Shown in pieces: positions 6,069-7,718 of a stretch of 7,718 bases of DNA. How positions within the stretch are numbered: the stretch's first letter is position 1; every line of letters starts with the position of its first letter. The notes beneath the pieces are model-generated. The model saw nothing but the letters and a program-made list of their open reading frames with translations. It ran no database searches and had not been told where the DNA came from. This DNA comes from Clostridia bacterium (lineage in GTDB: Bacteria > Bacillota > Clostridia > Oscillospirales > Acutalibacteraceae): NCBI GenBank assembly GCA_900759575.1, contig CAAEVU010000138.1, forward strand, positions 1 through 7,718. Reading direction: 5' to 3'. The translations under genes were made by a program, and so were the position numbers.

Positions 6069-6097
6069 TTGACAAAAAACGAATATTATGATATTTT
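6069..6097 (+). promoter_or_regulatory. Sigma-A-like promoter before the 145-aa anchored protein
   Basis: A perfect TTGACA (6069-6074) is followed by 17 bp and TATTTT (6092-6097), a four-of-six -10. The surrounding DNA is very AT-rich. The start would be near 6104, about 80 bases before ATG 6185. Because the area is so A/T-rich, the -10 match is weak evidence. The perfect -35 is the stronger part. Confidence 0.45.
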
Positions 6098-6184
6098 ATA
6101 AGAAAAGAAATTAAAAAATTAAAGAGTAAAAAAGAATCTGGCTGTGAGAAGAAAACGGAAAAATTTTGGGAAAAGAGGTAAGCT

Positions 6185-6622
6185 ATGACATATCGTCGTA
6201 GAAGTATAGTGATCGCGATTGCGATCGTGCTCCTCCTGTCTTCGGTTGTCTATTTCGTGCTTGACGCAAGAGATCGATGCCATGCGTCTATCGATAACAC
6301 AACGGGAGATAGTATCCCGTATCCCGTGAAGATCTCGATCGTAAATTCAGAAAATGAGCAGACGATATTATATAGCGAGGAAGTTTCTTTGGGAAAGCTA
6401 GAACGGCGATTTGAAAAAAATATTCCTGGAGAAAGTCACATAGAGATTCGAGTAAATGGAACTGTCGTATACTCTTATGGATACATCGACATCCCAGAAG
6501 ATCGAATCTCCGTGCAGCTTAGGATTCTGGATTACGATACAGATACGAAAACGGCTTCGATGGTATGTAAAATAAAAATAGGGCTTACTAAGACAAGTGA
6601 AAAAATATCGTTCACAATATAG
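6185..6622 (+). CDS. Signal-anchored extracytoplasmic protein of unknown function
   Basis: A 145-residue protein with basic TYRRR, one transmembrane helix (about 8-26), and an outside domain of about 115 residues that looks all-beta: PYPVKISIVNSE (45-56), RFEKNIPGESHIEIRVNGTVVYSYGYI (75-101) and later strands. There is a single cysteine outside (C32) and one near the end (C128), which could form a disulfide. No lipobox is seen and I recognise no family. ATG at 6185 has AGAGGT at 6174-6179. It is distinctly AT-rich, has its own sigma-A-like promoter upstream and an intrinsic terminator 12 bp after its stop, so it can be an independent unit, although ECF-type copy B may also read into it. Confidence 0.75.
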   Translation: MTYRRRSIVIAIAIVLLLSSVVYFVLDARDRCHASIDNTTGDSIPYPVKISIVNSENEQTILYSEEVSLGKLERRFEKNIPGESHIEIRVNGTVVYSYGYIDIPEDRISVQLRILDYDTDTKTASMVCKIKIGLTKTSEKISFTI

Positions 6623-6633
6623 TAACGTGGAAG

Positions 6634-6683
6634 GAGACTGTGCTGATGAGTAGAAACCAAAGCCCAGTCTCTTTTTGTTTTTT
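6634..6683 (+). terminator. Rho-independent terminator after the 145-aa gene
   Basis: GAGACTG-T-GCT (6634-6644) pairs with AGC-C-CAGTCTC (6661-6671), with one internal mismatch, around a 16-base loop, and is followed by TTTTTGTTTTTT (6672-6683). It is the only canonical intrinsic terminator in the window. It ends where promoter repeat C begins. Confidence 0.88.
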
Positions 6684-6750
6684 GAATTTTTTCAAAAAAT
6701 TTTGAAAAAGGTGTCACAAATTGGCCCTCTCAAACGTTATATAGGCAGAA
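6684..6750 (+). promoter_or_regulatory. ECF-type promoter, repeat copy C
   Basis: The A/T-tract (6684-6710) is followed by TGTCACA (6712-6718), 16 bp, CGTTATATA (6735-6743) and GGCAGAAGGA. Position and spacing equal those of copies A and B. The ATG at 6774 follows 39 bases after the C of CGTTATATA, with GGAG at 6761-6764. It likely drives the 61-aa membrane protein and perhaps the next two genes, because no other promoter or terminator is seen between them. Confidence 0.75.
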
Positions 6751-6773
6751 GGATAAAAAAGGAGCTGATCTCT

Positions 6774-6959
6774 ATGAAAATCGAACATGCTGTGATGCGG
6801 CTGAAGTGGATGATCTTTGGTGTGGCGCTTTTGCTGGGGTGCGTCTTGTTTAATCAGATCACGAATCAGATTTGGTTGAGCCTGCCCGTGGCACTCATTG
6901 GGTTTTTGCTGGTGCTGTGTAACCTCATCCTGCTGGGGGTGGAAAACCCGAAGGAATAA
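6774..6959 (+). CDS. Small two-helix membrane protein (61 aa)
   Basis: A 61-residue hydrophobic protein with two likely transmembrane helices (about 12-29 and 32-54), a short amphipathic start (MKIEHAVMRLKW) and a charged tail (ENPKE). The short QITNQ turn suggests a hairpin in the membrane. It has no recognisable family and no catalytic residues, so a regulatory or structural role is more likely than an enzyme. ATG at 6774 is chosen with AAAAAGGAG at 6756-6764. A longer in-frame reading from 6675 would translate the terminator T-tract and promoter repeat and is rejected. It is the gene directly behind promoter copy C, and may be co-transcribed with the 7009 gene, 49 bp downstream. Confidence 0.72.
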   Translation: MKIEHAVMRLKWMIFGVALLLGCVLFNQITNQIWLSLPVALIGFLLVLCNLILLGVENPKE

Positions 6960-7008
6960 CAGACCTGCTGGTACAGAAATAAAATATCTTATAAAGAGGT
7001 GAATGTTT

Positions 7009-7464
7009 ATGAAACGCAGAACCATCGGGATCTTGACCCTGTGCGCGGTGCTGGCGCTGCTGGTGCTGAACTGGCAGACCCAGCCCTTCCACCGGCTCCA
7101 GGACCGGAACGTGGTGCCCCTGAGCGTGGGCATCGTGCGCTCGGACGCCAGGGGCAGCAAGACCGTGAACCTCCAGGGCAGCCAGGCCGTCCAAGCCCTC
7201 CAGGCCTGCGCCCGGCGGACCGTCCCCCTCTGGGTCGGCCCCACGGAAAAGGCCTACGCCCCGGAGGACGGGAGCGTCTACCACGTCACCGTGGCCGGGG
7301 AGAAAAACGGAAAATATGACGAGCTGTGCAACGTGACCGTGGACGGCAAGGGCTTCATCCACGCCAACTCCTCCCGCTACCACCTGGTGGGGGATTCCTG
7401 GCGCGACGCGGTGGAAGCTGTGTTTCAGATGGGCGAGGCGCTGGAGATGGAGGGACACCTATGA
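7009..7464 (+). CDS. Signal-anchored extracytoplasmic protein of unknown function (GC-rich)
   Basis: A 151-residue protein with basic KRRT, one hydrophobic helix (about 6-20), and an outside domain with VVPLSVGIVRSD (35-46), TVNLQGSQAVQALQACA (52-68), VGPTEKAYAPEDG (76-88), YHVTVAGEKNGKYDELCNVTVDG (91-113) and a closing amphipathic helix (WRDAVEAVFQMGEALE). Two cysteines (C68, C107) are in the outside part. I see a loose resemblance to small Firmicutes proteins with DUF5301-like domains but cannot assert it. ATG at 7009 is preferred to 7003, because AAAGAGGTGA (6993-7002) then has a spacing of 6-7 bases. Its stop overlaps the next gene's ATG (ATGA at 7461-7464), so both are probably coupled. 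Strongly GC-rich, unlike the 6185 gene. Confidence 0.78.
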   Translation: MKRRTIGILTLCAVLALLVLNWQTQPFHRLQDRNVVPLSVGIVRSDARGSKTVNLQGSQAVQALQACARRTVPLWVGPTEKAYAPEDGSVYHVTVAGEKNGKYDELCNVTVDGKGFIHANSSRYHLVGDSWRDAVEAVFQMGEALEMEGHL

Positions 7465-7718
7465 AAGCCAAACTCACGCTCTCCATCGCCGCCACCCTTG
7501 CCCTGCTCCTGTTCTGCGTGGTGGTCACGGTCAACTCTCCCCGCAGCCTGGCAGGGGAGGCGCTTGGCATTGATCTGCCCCGGCCGATTGAAACCCAGTG
7601 GTCCGATGACCACGGAGGATTTCTGGGCGATGGCGTGACCCGCGGGGTCCTGGTCTTTTCTTCCCAGAACGGTGCGGCGCTGGAAAAAGCGTTGGCGGAA
7701 AATGAAGCTTGGCACACC
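7461..7718 (+). CDS. HGGF-motif membrane-anchored protein, 5' part (runs off right edge)
   Basis: The first 86 residues of a protein that continues past the window. An N-terminal helix (about 6-24) and DLPRPIETQWSDDHGGFLGDG (38-58) are followed by G-V-L-V-F, an AL-rich helix and W84-H85. It matches the 4883 gene residue for residue at the landmark positions, without gaps, so the complete protein should be about 165-170 residues. ATG at 7461 lies in the ATGA overlap with the upstream stop, with GGAGGG at 7449-7454. It is GC-rich, while its paralog is AT-rich, so the two copies have different histories or were ameliorated differently. Function unknown. Confidence 0.85.
   Translation, partial: MKAKLTLSIAATLALLLFCVVVTVNSPRSLAGEALGIDLPRPIETQWSDDHGGFLGDGVTRGVLVFSSQNGAALEKALAENEAWHT

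Noticed and set aside
5401..6750. CRISPR array or transposon ends as explanation for the repeats
   Set aside because: Three copies are separated by genes of about 500-650 bp, with no short regular spacers, no inverted terminal arrangement, no transposase and no target duplications. All copies face the same way and precede genes.
6675..6773. N-terminal extension of the 61-aa membrane protein
   Set aside because: It would start in the terminator T-tract and translate promoter copy C. ATG 6774 has its own GGAG at the proper distance.
6925..7458. Minus-strand reading frames of 176-177 codons
   Set aside because: They are shadows of the GC-rich 7009 gene and have no ribosome site or recognisable motif. 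The plus strand gives an anchored protein with ATGA coupling to the next gene.

Overview
The window looks like a chromosomal segment of a Gram-positive, low-to-moderate GC anaerobe of the Clostridia, most likely a gut Oscillospirales/Oscillospiraceae-type bacterium. The reasons are strong GGAGG ribosome binding sites, a sigma/anti-sigma pair with a DUF4367-like anti-sigma protein, many small secreted or membrane-anchored orphan proteins, and a mosaic of GC-rich and AT-rich genes. No direct taxonomic marker (rRNA or core ribosomal gene) is present, so this is inference.

Layout. Positions 1-1740 (minus strand, GC-rich) hold a two-gene unit: a YfcE-type metallophosphoesterase and, overlapping its stop codon, a MATE-family efflux transporter that runs off the left edge. 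Their sigma-A promoter lies at 1771-1799. Its -35 box overlaps that of a divergent promoter (1793-1821), which drives the plus-strand operon at 1860-3738: an ECF-like sigma factor, a membrane-anchored anti-sigma factor (ATGA overlap), and a small secreted protein 5 bp further on.

From 3739 to the right edge comes a run of orphan genes, nearly all with a signal peptide or membrane segments. They are a 287-aa secreted protein (3930-4793), a 167-aa anchored protein with a D-x-HGGFxGDG motif (4883-5386), a 165-aa polytopic membrane protein (5483-5980), a 145-aa anchored protein (6185-6622), a 61-aa two-helix membrane protein (6774-6959), a 151-aa anchored protein (7009-7464), and the start of a second HGGF-motif protein (7461-7718). 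The last is a clear paralog of the 4883-5386 gene.

The most notable signal is a repeated intergenic element at 5401-5460, 5982-6047 and 6684-6750. Each copy has an A/T-tract, then TGTCACA, exactly 16 bp, then CGTTATATA and GCAGAA. This has the architecture of an extracytoplasmic-function (ECF) sigma promoter. A diverged version may lie at 3741-3805. The region therefore looks like a cell-envelope regulon in which several small envelope proteins are controlled by one ECF-type sigma factor. Whether the sigma factor encoded here is the cognate one is not shown: its own promoter looks like a housekeeping one. The 6061-6683 segment (own sigma-A-like promoter, gene and terminator, AT-rich) looks like a self-contained unit placed between two of the repeated promoters.
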